NCBI RefSeq assembly: GCF_964340395.1
Contig: NC_135564.1
Location: 13,432,512 to 13,496,511 of the forward strand
Direction: 5' to 3'
Length of the DNA stretch: 64,000 nt
Source of the DNA: Glandiceps talaboti
Taxonomy: Eukaryota > Hemichordata > Enteropneusta > Spengelidae
The notes under the pieces are model-generated. The model made no database searches. It was not told where the DNA came from and saw only the letters and a list, made by a program, of their open reading frames with translations. Each line of letters begins with the position of its first letter. Positions within the stretch are counted from its first letter, which is position 1. Of the stretch, positions 11,501 to 25,790 are shown piece after piece. A program made the translations under genes and the position numbers.

Positions 11501-14500
11501 TGCAATATGGAGTAAAAACATCAAAAAGAACACCGTCAGAGTGGGAGATCTAAAAGTGCCTGCAGCTAGCTGTTGGCGGCTACTAGCAGCACTATTAAAA
11601 TGAAAATCAGGCATGGTTTCCCAGACGTTTTGGTTAGTTAAATTAGATACAGATAAATACATGAAATGCAACATGAAGGAAACATATTGACATGTTGTAC
11701 TAGTAAGGTAAAAACAAAACTAATCAAGAACCCAAGATACATGAATTGAATATCTTTTTCTTTTTCGCCATCATGCTACTAAACGAGGTTTTTCTAATAA
11801 CATTTGGAGTGTTATTTTTATCTTAAAAAGTAAATGGCTGTAACGGAACTGAGGCTGTATAGAACTTTTTAAAAAACACTTATATTCTGCGCCTTGTAAG
11901 GCAAAACGTGAATTATCTTATCGGCCTTTTGAATGGCTGAGTTGGGGTTTGTGTTGGCAGATAGAAACCCTCCCTTTGTTATCCCCGCAAATATTTCCTC
12001 AATGTGTTCTTAATGGTAATTTCGTTAAGGTGAAAAGGGAGCCTTTCACAGTGGCAGTCAACGACACTTATGACTATGCGCATTTCTATAAGTTATTATG
12101 AGCAAATTTAGTGTTAAAGCCTTCTACTATAGCACTATTTAATCTTTAATCACAATATACAGCTCGCACAATGTAACGTTTATGCGGCAATGGGAGACCC
12201 CGAACACAGGAAAAATCCCATCTCCATCTCACCGAGGAAGCGTTCTCCACACAAATGCTTCAATTATGCGGCATGAATATCAATACACGCCTTTTGAATG
12301 CAGTTCCCGTCATAATATTGAATCGGAGAAATGAATAGAAATCCACATGAACACAATCGTTAAAAGTCAATCGCTGATTGAAAGATGTATACGAATTAAG
12401 ACACACACATACAAAAAAAAACTCACTAAATTATAAACCCGATTTCAACAGCAAATAAAGAAACACAGACAAAATAAAATCGCTGCGTGATGCTACCCGC
12501 CAGTTTATTTCGGCCAGTATTAAAGAAAAAACAGTTTCAAAGATATTATAATAATTTGACTTATGTAACAACATATGACGAGATTAATTTGATAGCATGG
12601 CCATTGTAATCACTAATCACACTCAATACATTACACCCATTATGGTGCATTAAAATTTTACGGCAAGTTGGCGAAATAAACGAAAAAATCGTAAAAAATG
12701 CCTCAAAAAATTGAAGGAGAGATGGATATTTTACGTTGACGGCGGGACATCTACTTGTGGCATAATGGCTCGCAGTCTTGTGTGTCTATATTTCATAGCA
12801 ACCACTCTAATCAAAACTAAGGCAATACAGTATCGGGGAGCTATTGGAGGAAAGTTGTGTTTGTGTCAAATCCGCGATTACCCAATGGCAGAAAGGTACT
12901 AAGATGGATTCAATTTTAAGAGATTATTTGACAATATCAATACGGAGGAAAGTTGGCGGAATTAAGATCGTCTAGCAAGCAGCAAATACAGAGGGTTAGC
13001 AGGGATTTGATAAGCATACAGTTTGTACTCCAGGGAAAAACACTGTACTCAAACGGATAAAAATTGATCACCTTCTATACCCACAAAATCATGAAGAAAC
13101 GACGATTGAAATGAGTTAGGGCTACGAGGTTGAATGATTCTTGGCTTGTTTTACTCACAATATCTTATCCCGTCTAAATCACAATGACAGCCGGCTTCTC
13201 TTGACAGACTGTGTAAGCGTTACACATGAAATCATAATTCGCACAAACACACTCTAATCAACTCCTATAAACTTGCTGGATGATACAGAACAAGGAGGAC
13301 TATAATTGCTAATCATGTAAACGCCATGAGGGTGATGATGGTCCCAATAATTCCACTATACATCATCGTAAACTTTAGAGTCACAATTGTTACACCGAAA
13401 CAAATAAAGAAACGTTGAGAGATTGACACAGTTTATCATTGATTTAATACTGTGGGTGCAATTAGTGGCAAGTTGTATTGAAAGCACAGATTGAAATAAA
13501 AAAAAAAGCTGTGAACGAGACTACACATGTAAAATAATTCATCCTCGTACTAATGAGAAATAAACTAGTGAGTGTAGACAGAAGGAGAAACGCCATTAAT
13601 GGTACTCTAGCAGTCATTTGCATTTATATACCTGTATTTAACTCCGTAGTGTGTGCCAAACACTAAACTTTGTCTAACATTCAATGAGAAAAAAAAGGCT
13701 ATGAGATGAACACAGAGACACTCGCCTAAACGGTAGCCTTGAATAGACGATGTAAAGGCGTGGTGTGCTCAAACTCCAAGCCACAATAGCTGTTTTGTGG
13801 GGATTAGCTCAGCCCCTATTCAATACGTCTTAGACCGTAAGAAGATAAAAACATGTCAAACATATGTACCATGTCATGGGCTTCAAATACGGACCAATTT
13901 CTTGCTCACAATTCCCCCGACGAGATAGCACCATTTGTAACAGGCGATACATGTACACATATAAATAAAAAACAACAATACCGCAGCGTACCTATTAAAA
14001 TGTATTAATAACATTCATAAAAGAAAACGAAAGGTGAAACATAAATTGAGCTGCACCCCCACATAATGAGAAAGGGTACATGTACATTTAGACAAGAGAG
14101 AAAGAATTACACATCAGCTGCCGGACGTATTGTATTTTGTAAACGGAGAAGAAGAAAGCCTGTAATAAAGTAAAGTTCAACTTAAGTTTGGCAAGCGCAT
14201 TGTGATACTGTTGAAGTTAGTATGTATTGGTTGGGTCTGGTTACGGCTCACATATTACGACAAGATGAATAGCGATTCCTCTCCAATTTACAGTTAGCTT
14301 GTCTCACAAACAAAATGGCGTAAAGAACACACAAAAGAAACTGTACTAGAATTTCATGTCTGGCTTGCACGTTCCTTTGTACAGCATACCTTACAACAGA
14401 CCAGTATATGTAATACACTCTTGAAACAACACAACAGGGGGTAGCAAGGAGGGGATATACAAATGTAATGTAAGATGTATCGCTATTGACCTTCCGTATA

Positions 14501-15019
14501 TAACATGTGGTCAGGCCAAGGCAGAATAGGCCAGATTGGTTTCCTTCAAGTTGGTCACTGCAATAAACATACATACTCTATAGGGTTACAAGTAGAATAG
14601 AAAGGCAAGACGCCTTGCAATTTGAACGCCTTGAAAATGTGCAAGCTTACAACACAACATCGATACGAGTAACCAAAGCTTCAATTCGATACGTACAGCA
14701 TCGTATGGTAGAATAAGAATGATCGTGTAAAACAAAGGACGCAGTGAGTGGTCGTTACCACCGTGTCCCAAGTCGTGTGCACTCCAGACAACTCTATACC
14801 AAACACGAGATGTGTCACTAAACCCTATTGCACATGCGCACAGATTTTATCAACCTGTATGTCACGCGCAAAAAAGACCAAAAACAAAAAAACAAATGTA
14901 AGTTTTAAGCAAAGAAATTCCTGTTCACATGGTCGAAAATGGCTCCATCTAAAAAAATAGGATAATTGATATCTAAGACATTCTAAAATTGAACGAATAA
15001 AAAGTTAATCACGAGAAAG

Positions 15020-15020
<1 letters not shown>
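5560..15020. other. Intergenic sequence; no gene recognised
   Basis: Some 9.5 kb of AT-rich, mostly single-copy-looking DNA. Open frames are short, scattered on both strands and without motifs, for example 9160-9477 minus, 9689-10012 plus and 14248-14574 minus. Small pyrimidine and C runs (around 10827) are the only simple sequence. Distal regulatory elements of Irx could lie here, but the sequence alone gives no way to mark them. Confidence 0.5.
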
Positions 15021-15059
<39 letters not shown>

Positions 15060-15098
15060 AATGATGATGATGATGATGATGATGATGATAATGATGAT
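15021..15098. repeat. (ATG/TGA)n trinucleotide microsatellite
   Basis: About 25 tandem GAT/ATG units with two single-base interruptions (ATA). The run of Met codons it produces in one frame is an artefact of the repeat. Confidence 0.95.
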
Positions 15099-16022
15099 AG
15101 TACAACTAAACGGAATGCCATTACCATGGATACAAGATCATAACATAAAGATGCAAGATTTAGCGAAAATTCACTTTACATATTTATCAATTCTTTACGT
15201 ATTCGTAAAATTAACAAAAAACACATATTTTCCGTACATTCATTAGTTGTATAAAATCTACAAAAGTGATATTTCGAGGACTGTTCATTATTTGTTATCT
15301 CATGTTTGCACATCTTTCGAAGACACGACAATCCGACATCATTTGCCCCGTGGAAAAACCGTGCACGTCGCGACAGTGCACAAGCGTCAATTCCCGGCAA
15401 TACCGTAGTGTAGTGGAATCAGGTAAAGTGATAGTGCGCTCACAGATGTTGTCAAAGATATGACATTACGGCTGCTTAAAAAGACCGAACGAGTGCATTA
15501 AAAGTAGAAAAAGCAACAATAATTTGACAAGTGTCATCACATATATTGCCATTTCCACTGTTGTTGATATGTTCAAAATTACATTTATATGATGATAAAA
15601 AATTACATCTTATGACATCACTCAAGAATGATTGATAGCTAGATCATATTGAACGTATCTTCAGACAATATAACTCCCTATTTATTTAGCCATTCAATAT
15701 CACTTAAAGATGATAGTTATGGTCATATAAAATTTACCCCCATTGCAATTTGATAGGCATATAAAAGTGCAGAGGAAAACAGTTCTTGGCAGGAGTCCTC
15801 TAATATTCTGTATTACATTTTACGCTGTATATAACGTGAACAACGGTAGCTTTTAGTGCACCGTTGTTTGGTGAATAGTAAATCCGCCGTATAATGATAC
15901 CAAAAAAATGAGTGATGTGCAATATATTTTGCTATTCATCTAAACTATGGCAATAAAAAAAAGCTTTAGTATATTAGAGAGTGGTTAAAAAATTAGAATT
16001 GTAAAGCCAAAATTAACTCATG

Positions 16023-16110
<88 letters not shown>

Positions 16111-16197
16111 CATCCATCCATCCATCCATCCATCCATCCATCCATCCATCCATCCATCCATCCATCCATCCATCCATCCATTCATCCATCCATCTTG

Positions 16198-16275
<78 letters not shown>
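16023..16275. repeat. Compound (TATC)n-(CATC)n-(TATC)n microsatellite
   Basis: TATC units fill 16023-16110, CATC units 16111-16194 (one TTC interruption), and TATC units return from 16200 to 16275 after a short TTGTC break. The same repeat on both sides of a one-base variant block shows spread of a point mutation by slippage or unequal exchange. Confidence 0.95.
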
Positions 16276-16278
<3 letters not shown>

Positions 16279-16410
16279 ATGTGTGTATTCAACATAAATA
16301 CACATACGCGAGTGAATGTGATACATATTGTATATAGACATTCGATATGTGAACACATACACATACATTTATGTATATATTACACACATGCACATGTGCG
16401 AATACGTATT

Positions 16411-16412
<2 letters not shown>

Positions 16413-16450
<38 letters not shown>

Positions 16451-16476
16451 TGTGTTTGTGCGTGTGTGTGTGTATG

Positions 16477-16511
<35 letters not shown>

Positions 16512-16517
16512 GTTTGT
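16413..16517. repeat. (TG)n microsatellite with interruptions
   Basis: TG dinucleotides with scattered TATG, TTTG and CG interruptions, about 105 bp. It can take the Z-DNA form, but nothing here indicates a function. Confidence 0.92.
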
Positions 16518-17002
16518 GCAGACTCCTGTTCATGTATTGAATATCATACAACATGTATGATGTACGTACATGATGTACATGATTTTGCGATGTGCCATTT
16601 TGTCTATTGACAGTGATCATTTCGTACAAGACGAAAGTGACCATCAGTATGAAGTAATGATGCATTCATTGTGTGATGATTTTGAACAGTATCAGACAGT
16701 AAAACAACAGTGCCAACTTTTTTAGTGCCACGTGAAAATACAGAGACTTGGCTGTAGAGAGGTGATTACTAAAAGACTTCAAATTTAGCTGATTTTCTAC
16801 GTAAAAATCGACATTTTAATGTCAGTCATTTGTTCTTTACGTCATACTATCGAATGGATATGATATGGTAAATACATAGACAAAATGTAACAGCATTATG
16901 ACACATTACGGTTGCTACTGAAAAGATCTGTCTTGACTTACATGTATCAAAAAAGGAATTTTGCAAGGGAAGTTTATCATCTGAATTGAAAATATACAAA
17001 AC

Positions 17003-17254
17003 TCATTCAGTATATTTCACGTGACTATTGGACCCTGCTTCCTTCTCCAGAATTAATACATCGTCAGCTATTAATTCATTACTAGCGCAGGTACACCAAC
17101 AAACTCCCTCGAAGTGCTTGTCCGTTGGTTTGTTAACGTGGGCTTCTCCATTTTCTAAAGACCATTCAGGTTGCTTGTTAACAAAGTTATTGTGGAAACA
17201 GAAATTGTCATGATGCATTGGTGGAGGGTCGCAGATGTCATGCCAGTATTCGGT
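17003..17254 (-). other. Unrecognised cysteine-rich open frame
   Basis: The minus strand is open from 17254 to a stop at 17003. The product has a cysteine arrangement reminiscent of the first half of an EGF-type fold (ICDPPPMHHDNFCFHN), then an acidic linker and a GVCWCTC cluster, ending in a charged tail. The third EGF cysteine is missing in the expected place. No AG acceptor lies between the upstream stop and the first cysteine, which argues against it being an ordinary internal exon. It is recorded because the composition looks more protein-like than the surrounding chance frames. It may be chance. Confidence 0.15.
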
Positions 17255-18589
17255 TTACGAATGTAAAGGGAAAAAAACCAATGGTTTCTATCTTAGTGGA
17301 GCCATTCATGCGTTTGGCGATTGTCAATCGGCTTTTACATTTGTACAAGTTAATGACTTTACACGCAAATCTGCACCACATAAATCAGAACTGAACAGCC
17401 TTGTATACTATAACTTGCCAATATAACATTTCCTGGACAAATAGTTATACTTCACAAAAACTGTGTCGTTACATAAGCGTGGGATGTATGTTTGAATGGG
17501 AGCTAAATGTGGCTGTTTCTGTCCGTTTTGTATACGACCACATCTTTCAGACGTTGTAGTCATTCGTAATTACCATAATTACAAGTACAAAAACACAAGT
17601 GGAGCCATGTCTGTCCTTGTAAACACACTGCATAGTTTAGAGCCACATTTGGTTACTTGGTCTGTGCTACCCGACCAATCTAAACGTTCCGTGCATGAAA
17701 TATATATGAAGAACGGACGGCGAAGAGTTGACTAGAGAGCGACCATCAACGTGTCTTTCTTTGGAAACTCGGTGATGCGAGTGACACGAACACACACATA
17801 CAAAGAACACGGCTAGCTTCTGGGTAAATAATCTAAATACGCCTGTTGAATGCTTTAAGTCGGTGAAACACACAGGAACTCAAGTGACAGCCCATGCATG
17901 CTTTTAACTTGGTATGTTGTGATGATAATGATCCGTGTTGTATCTGAACAAAGAACACGATTATGGATCGGACTCTGGTTTCAGTAGAAACCAAAGCGAT
18001 GCCAATGGCAATTTACGAACCAGCTCCAAAAGCAAATCATATTAATATGCAAATAAAATAAGGTAGCTGTGTTCTACTATCTAACTATTTCTAACGGGTT
18101 GACCTCGGCCTGTCGGGGTCACTCTTGGAACACTCAGTCTCACCAAATGGGTTTCTATGTCAAAATATTTTGGAAAAGAGTTTGACTTAGAACAGCCTTT
18201 CCCATTCAACATCCATGTACATTACAATACGTCTAAATATGATTATTTGGTGTTATATTAACTAATTGTAAAGCGACTCGCAGTTCGGGTGGTCTAACTT
18301 GTTGCAATCACACACACCGCTCTAATGTGGCTGACATTGACAATGCCGATATCCCAAATAAAGTACTTTGCTTGTCCAGTAAATTCTATTATAGCGTGTG
18401 AAAGAATGGAGTATACGCCTAGAGACAGTAAACTAGAAGGTAATTATGTACAACTGATACAGTATTGAGCATATTCACAACACCCCTTGGCCATTTCATC
18501 ATGGCTTTGCCTTTTCTTAGTTCGTTTGCAACACATTTAATGTAGACATTCAACCATTGGCTCGTACTAAATGTATATGGTATGGTATG

Positions 18590-18957
18590 ATACGTAATAT
18601 GATATTGCATGATATGTGATATGATATGATATGATATGATGTGATGTGATGTGATGTGATGTGATATATGATATGATATGATATGATATGATATGATAAG
18701 AGATATGATAAGATATATGATATGATATGATATGATATGATATGATATGATATGATATTATATGATATAATATGATATGATATGATATGATATATGATGA
18801 TATGATATGAGATGAGACGATATATGATAGGAATGAATGGATGAATGAATGAAATGACATTTATTTCATATGTGATATATGATATGATATGATATGAAAT
18901 GACATGGTTCGATTTGACATGATCTGATATATGATATTATGATATATGATATAATAA
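18590..18957. repeat. (GATAT)n pentanucleotide array, degenerate
   Basis: Units of GATAT/ATATG with GTGAT variants at 18640-18664 and AGATA variants around 18700. It continues, more diverged, through 18870-18957. It is the first of three different pentanucleotide arrays within 2.7 kb. Confidence 0.9.
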
Positions 18958-19060
18958 TTATGATATATGTATATGTATATGTATATGACGTGACATGACA
19001 TGACGTATGGTGAGATGTGATGTCATATGGTATAGTACGATACAATAAGATGCAATATTA

Positions 19061-19137
19061 TAGAATAGAATAGAATAGAATAGAATAGAATAGAATAGAA
19101 TAGAATAGAATAGAATAGAATAGAATAGAATAGAATA
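19061..19137. repeat. (TAGAA)n pentanucleotide array
   Basis: About 15 near-perfect TAGAA units ending in TAAAA. It lies between the GATAT and TAGTA arrays and shares their five-base period, but not their unit. Confidence 0.95.
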
Positions 19138-19319
19138 AAATACTCGCGGTGTGAAGTAAATGTAATAACTACAAACGTATGTAAATGAAGCATACAGATG
19201 GTGGTGGCACTTTTCGTACATATTTATGTGGCATCCCTTCCCATTGTGTAATATTCACCAAATAACGTTATATTGACCATACCATCTAACAGTGTACACT
19301 TACAGACATGGTTCGTTTC

Positions 19320-19880
19320 CTTTCAACCTTCACCTTTCAATACAGTGGCAAAGTAAAACAACGATCTTGAGTGCAAATCGGTTCCCCACTACAGAAATAT
19401 ATTATTTTCCTCCATACCAGTAAAAAGATGTTACGGCAGTGCTCTCTATAAGCGCGAGAAAAATTTTCGCTCATATTTCTCCGCGGACGATGCCTTGTTT
19501 TAATACCTCCAACTTTCCTCGTCCGGTACCGTTGCAAAGTGTAACAAAACAACCCGATTCCCCACTGGATAACAAAAGTTAGCTTTCTATACCAGTCAAC
19601 GTGTTACGGCAACGCTTTCGTGAGGGCGACAATAAACTTTCGACAATAAACATAAATCTGTTTTCGTATTTCTCCGTGGATGATGCTTAGTTTATTTCGT
19701 ACTTTCCCCGTCCAATACCCTGGTAAAGTGCAACAACAAAATAACCCTGTTCCCTCCTATTTATTTACATGTAAAAACAGTGTTATTTCCCCCATACCGG
19801 TAAACGTGTTATAGCTTGGAGTGCTTTGAGGGCGACAAAAAAAAACTTTCGCTCAACACATTTCTCCGCGGATGTTCGGA
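19320..19880. repeat. Tandem repeat of about 192 bp, three diverged units
   Basis: The marker TTTCTCCGCGGACGATG and its variants begin at 19476, 19669 and 19861, spacings of 193 and 192 bp. Other shared blocks recur in order: TTCCCCACT (19382, 19557), ATACCAGTAAA-like runs, GTTACGGCA and the GGCGACAA block. The units differ by many substitutions and small indels, so the array is old. No coding frame is maintained. Confidence 0.8.
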
Positions 19881-20592
19881 AGTCGTGAACTGTTTCCGAA
19901 TAAAGTAGTGAGTCAATGAGGGAGGATTGATGTTGTTCTAGATCGCACATTAAATCAGGTGGTGCCGTAGCATCGTTTAGGATCAACTTCATCTAATTGG
20001 CAATTGAACGGCGACTGAATGGGATCAGTAAATAAATCATGGTTGGAAGTCAAAGTAGTGATGCCAAAATATGAAGCATGATATCCATCAAAGTCGGATC
20101 ACACGAGATGATGACAGCAGCGAAGGCAGAAAATCACTTCCGTGCGACACAATCAAACCATAGTTACAAAACCGTGGACGCATTTATGGTGACAAGCTTA
20201 AATGTCGCTATGAATTGTTTCTTTTTACATTTTATGGACGAAGATGACCAGATAAACGATTGATATCTTTAAGTCCATATAAATAAACGGATCGGAGTTC
20301 ATCATTTGAGAGTAATGGCAGGCAATCAAGATCACGTTGTTCATGGGCAATAATGTAGCAGTTCTTGTATAGAATTCATCGAGGAATAATATATCGTGTC
20401 AAGTCGACAAAAAAGTTGTGTTTGTCTGTCAGAAAGTATCGGATATAAATAATGACCGATATATCATTTTATAAATCTAATGTATATACATGTATATTAC
20501 ATAGAGTGGATACAGTATAATGTGGGATATCATTAAAGGTATATAGGGTATACAACGAATAGAGTATATGATATTTACAGCCTATGTGATAC

Positions 20593-20693
<101 letters not shown>

Positions 20694-20792
20694 CATATGT
20701 AATCAATGCAGAATAGATTGTATAAAGCATATACAATTAATATACTATATAGTATAGCTATGAAAATCTATATATCATAGACAATTGATGAA

Positions 20793-21257
20793 GTATAGTA
20801 TAGTATAGTATAGTATAGTATAGTATAATATAGTATAGTATAGTATAGTATAGTATAGTATAGTATAGTATAGTATAGTATAGTATAGTCTAGTATAGCA
20901 TAGTATAGTATAGTATAGTATAATATAGTATAGTATAATAGTATAGTATAGTATAGTATAGTCTAGTCTAGTCTAGTCTAGCATAGCATAGCATAGCATA
21001 GCATAGCATAGCATAGTATAGTATAGTATAGTATAATATAGTATAGTATAGTATAGTATAATATAGTATAGTATAGTATAATAGTATAGTATAGTATAGT
21101 ATAGTATAGTACAGTATAGTCTAGTCCAGTCTAGTCTAGTCTAGTCTAGTCTAGTCTAGCATAGTATAGTATAGTATAGTATAGTATAGTATAGTATAGT
21201 ATAGTATAGTATAGTACAGTATAGTATAGTATAGTATAGTATAGTATAGTATAGTAT
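20793..21257. repeat. (TAGTA)n pentanucleotide array with internal variant blocks
   Basis: About 90 five-base units. The main unit is AGTAT. Homogeneous variant blocks of AGTCT (20960-20980 and 21118-21156) and AGCAT (20982-21012) sit inside. The variant blocks appear more than once, which suggests segmental duplication within the array. A sequencing gap begins 143 bases further on. Confidence 0.95.
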
Positions 21258-21400
21258 ACCATATACAATGAATATATCAGCATATCGTATAGCTAGGAAC
21301 ATTGTCAAAGTATATAGCATATATCATGATACAATGTACAATATTCATAACTATGAATACATTATACACTGCGCATTTCAAAACTATGTAAATCTGCAAT

Positions 21401-21500
21401 NNNNNNNNNNNNNNNNNNNNNNNNNNNNNNNNNNNNNNNNNNNNNNNNNNNNNNNNNNNNNNNNNNNNNNNNNNNNNNNNNNNNNNNNNNNNNNNNNNNN
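21401..21500. other. Assembly gap of 100 N
   Basis: Exactly 100 unknown bases, the usual placeholder for a gap of unknown size. It sits between the pentanucleotide array and a long CT tract. Real distance and content across it are unknown. Confidence 0.99.
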
Positions 21501-21628
21501 AAACAAGCCGGAATATATGTATATACGTATAACAGCCATACAATTATTTATTGTACTTCCAACAAAATGCGCGTCAGATTCATAATACCGCGTCTTTATA
21601 AAAAAAAATTTGAAGATTGTAATATTTG

Positions 21629-21811
<183 letters not shown>

Positions 21812-22757
21812 ACACATTATCAGATGGGGGGGGAGTGCAGGTCGAACAACTGAAACGTTTTAAATTTTGACACGTCGTTCATATTATACAGAGAGTAGAA
21901 CATTTACTGTTTCTTTACACGTAAATACATTTCACTTAGTTGTGCAAATGTAATCTTCACGTCTGTTAGTGGGTCACTGGATGTCTAACTAATACTTACA
22001 CATACAAACTTTACAAATACATAACTGTCATATATGATATGCAGTTACATTCTTTATTTGGACACCAAATAGAATTTCGATTTCACCAAATTTTTACACT
22101 TATCCATCATGTTCTAATGGCCGTGTTAGTTTGACCTGTCACTTTAATTATGGATAAACAACGAAATCCCATTCATATTTGGTTGACTCTGTCGTTGAGG
22201 AAATTTAATTTTCGTTGTGCAACTTTGATTATGACACTCAAATCTGTAAGGTAAGAAGAACGAGCGACTGTTTGCTGTATTTTTACCGGCGGGACACACC
22301 GCTAGTACTAAGGTTGTTCACATGTGTTGATCGACACACACATCGATGAAAGGTGCTTGTGCCTTCTTCTGTTTAGATTGTCGTTGGTTTATTTAATGAT
22401 GTATTTATTTTTAAAATGACGGTAGTCATGGGGATACAAGGGATAAATCACGTGATGGTAGCCATGGCGACGGGATCGAAAAAGGACATGGAGACTTGGA
22501 AGGAGGGTGTCTATGCCGATATATTTCTTTCTTAAATTAAGTGAAAGAATTTCAGATTTCCCATTTCGCATTTCTTAAGTTGTTGGCATCTAGGTACTTT
22601 GGGGGTAAAAATGAAATTTTACGGCAATTTTGGAATCGATCGAGGAGCATATCCAGGGAGTGAAGGTTGTGTTTGTCGTGTTGCAATGTGTAGCGAATAA
22701 ATTGAATACACAGAGTCAAGCAAGCAAACAAATAAACAAGCTAGCAAGCAATCAATC

Positions 22758-22830
22758 AACAAACAAACAAACAAACAAACAAACAAACAAACGAACAAAC
22801 GAACAAACAAACAAACAAACAAACAAACAT
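22758..22830. repeat. (AAAC)n tetranucleotide microsatellite
   Basis: Tandem ACAA/CAAA units with two ACGA variants, preceded by diverged AAGC/AATC units from about 22720. Confidence 0.93.
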
Positions 22831-23109
22831 CACAACAATTGCTGCACCTTGAAGCAAATATCACGGTTCATTTTGTCGTTTAGTATGTGTTGATAAATAC
22901 ATTATGTTTGATTTTATTTATACCTGGCGTATATTACATCACGGGCATCTGTAAATACGCGTTGCTAGTATTCACCATTGTAGGCTTGATGAATTTTATT
23001 CCAAGCTATGTCCCTGTCTAACCCATCGACTGCATATAAATAACCCGTTCGTTATATACATTTGTTTAGTGGCGATTTAGTTTTGCGACAAATCTGTAGT
23101 GTTTTAACA

Positions 23110-23358
23110 GGAGAAATGTAGAGCTCCAGAAAAAAAGGTCTTTTAACATTACTTATAACGTTCAATTTACAATTTGAAAGCAGAGATGTATACAGAGCTC
23201 CAGAGAAACGTCCTTAAACAAAAACTAGTAACGTTCGAAAAGGAGAGATGTACAGAGTTCCACAGAAATGTCCTTAAACAAAACTAGTAACGTTCAAAAA
23301 GGAGAGATGTACAGAGCTCCTGAGAAACGTCCTTAAACATAACTATTAATGTGTTCAA
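23110..23358. repeat. Tandem repeat of about 60 bp, four units
   Basis: Each unit reads approximately GGAGAGATGTACAGAGCTCC, then an AGAAACGTCCTTAAACA-like run, then ACTAGTAACGTTCAAAA. Units start near 23110, 23180, 23241 and 23299. The second to fourth are most alike; the first is more diverged and longer. Confidence 0.88.
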
Positions 23359-23964
23359 ATTAAGTCTGTGACATCACGACGAGAGGAGGATTAACTTTAT
23401 TGCAACGACGAGATCTGTAGCATATGTTTCGTCACATGTAAACTCTGTTTTGACTACATTACGACATGCAAACACACCAACTAGTATTAGGTTAATTACA
23501 CTCAAAGCAAAAGTCGTTAAATTTGTAAATCAGTCATCGTATACTTAATTCGCTAAAATGATGAATAGTTAATATTGCCTCGATTAATAATAGAACTCAC
23601 CGAGAATCGCTCCACATGGAATTCATTTTAATATAAATATATATATATGTATATATATATATTCTATGTTATTGATTTGATCGTGACACTCATTGGTGTG
23701 AGCGATGAATATTTCACCGAAGCTCCGAATTTACTTTCTATGTTTACGGAAGTTGGGTTTATTAGAAAATCGATCACACAATTGCAGTATAAACGTGAAG
23801 CACTTTAAAGTATCACTGTCGCTAACTGAAGCCTTAATTTCGATAATTTTCGCGGACAAAAAAACACAAATGCGAAATAAATTTATTCAGAAACAAATCC
23901 GAGTCGACATATTGTGATAGATGTGGTTATATGTACAAAGAGGCGTGGAGATCGAGAGTGCGGT

Positions 23965-25400
<1,436 letters not shown>

Positions 25401-25404
25401 CTTC

Positions 25405-25790
25405 TAAAATTGCTACATTTTATCTACTGGCAGGACACAATTTGTACACTTTGTAACACTGTATCTTTTCATCGTCTGGCGTCGCAGTAACAACAAAAGT
25501 CTTACTAACATTGCTACGTTTTGTTTGAGAGAGCAACCATAATCTTAGCAGATGTTGCCAAATTATACGCATTGTAACAACAACATAAACCTTTTCATGT
25601 GGTGGATTAAAATGTAACACAATTATTCTTCACTTTTTGTCATGCCAGACAATAAAGGTTAAATAGCAATTTAGATGTTTGCCAAGCCAGACGATAAGAT
25701 TTGGTAATGTTAGTCAGATATTTGTTGAGTCAGACAATAAAATGTAGCAATGTTATACTTATGGAGCCAGATGACGCCTAGTTTCTTCTA
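25405..25790. repeat. Dispersed minisatellite family of about 45 bp, locus 1 (both orientations)
   Basis: Units of the type TTGCTACATTTTATCGTCTG, followed by a GGC-x-GACAAAA-type spacer. Forward copies lie at about 25405-25530 (GCTACATTTTATCTACTGGC, then TTTTCATCGTCTGGCG). Inverted copies lie at about 25640-25790 (CCAGACAATAAAG, CCAGACGATAAGA, CAGACAATAAAATGTAGCAA). Both halves are degraded. Better copies of the same family are found at 42.95 and 59.77 kb. Confidence 0.75.

Noticed and set aside
13797-13830. GGGATTAGCTCAGCCCC, similar to a tRNA D-arm box A
   Set aside because: No matching B box or cloverleaf follows.
16020-16610. Overlapping open frames encoding Tyr-Leu-Ser-Ile, Pro-Ser-Ile-His and Cys-Val repeats
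   Set aside because: They are translations of TATC, CATC and TG microsatellites; the frames exist because the repeats lack stop codons.
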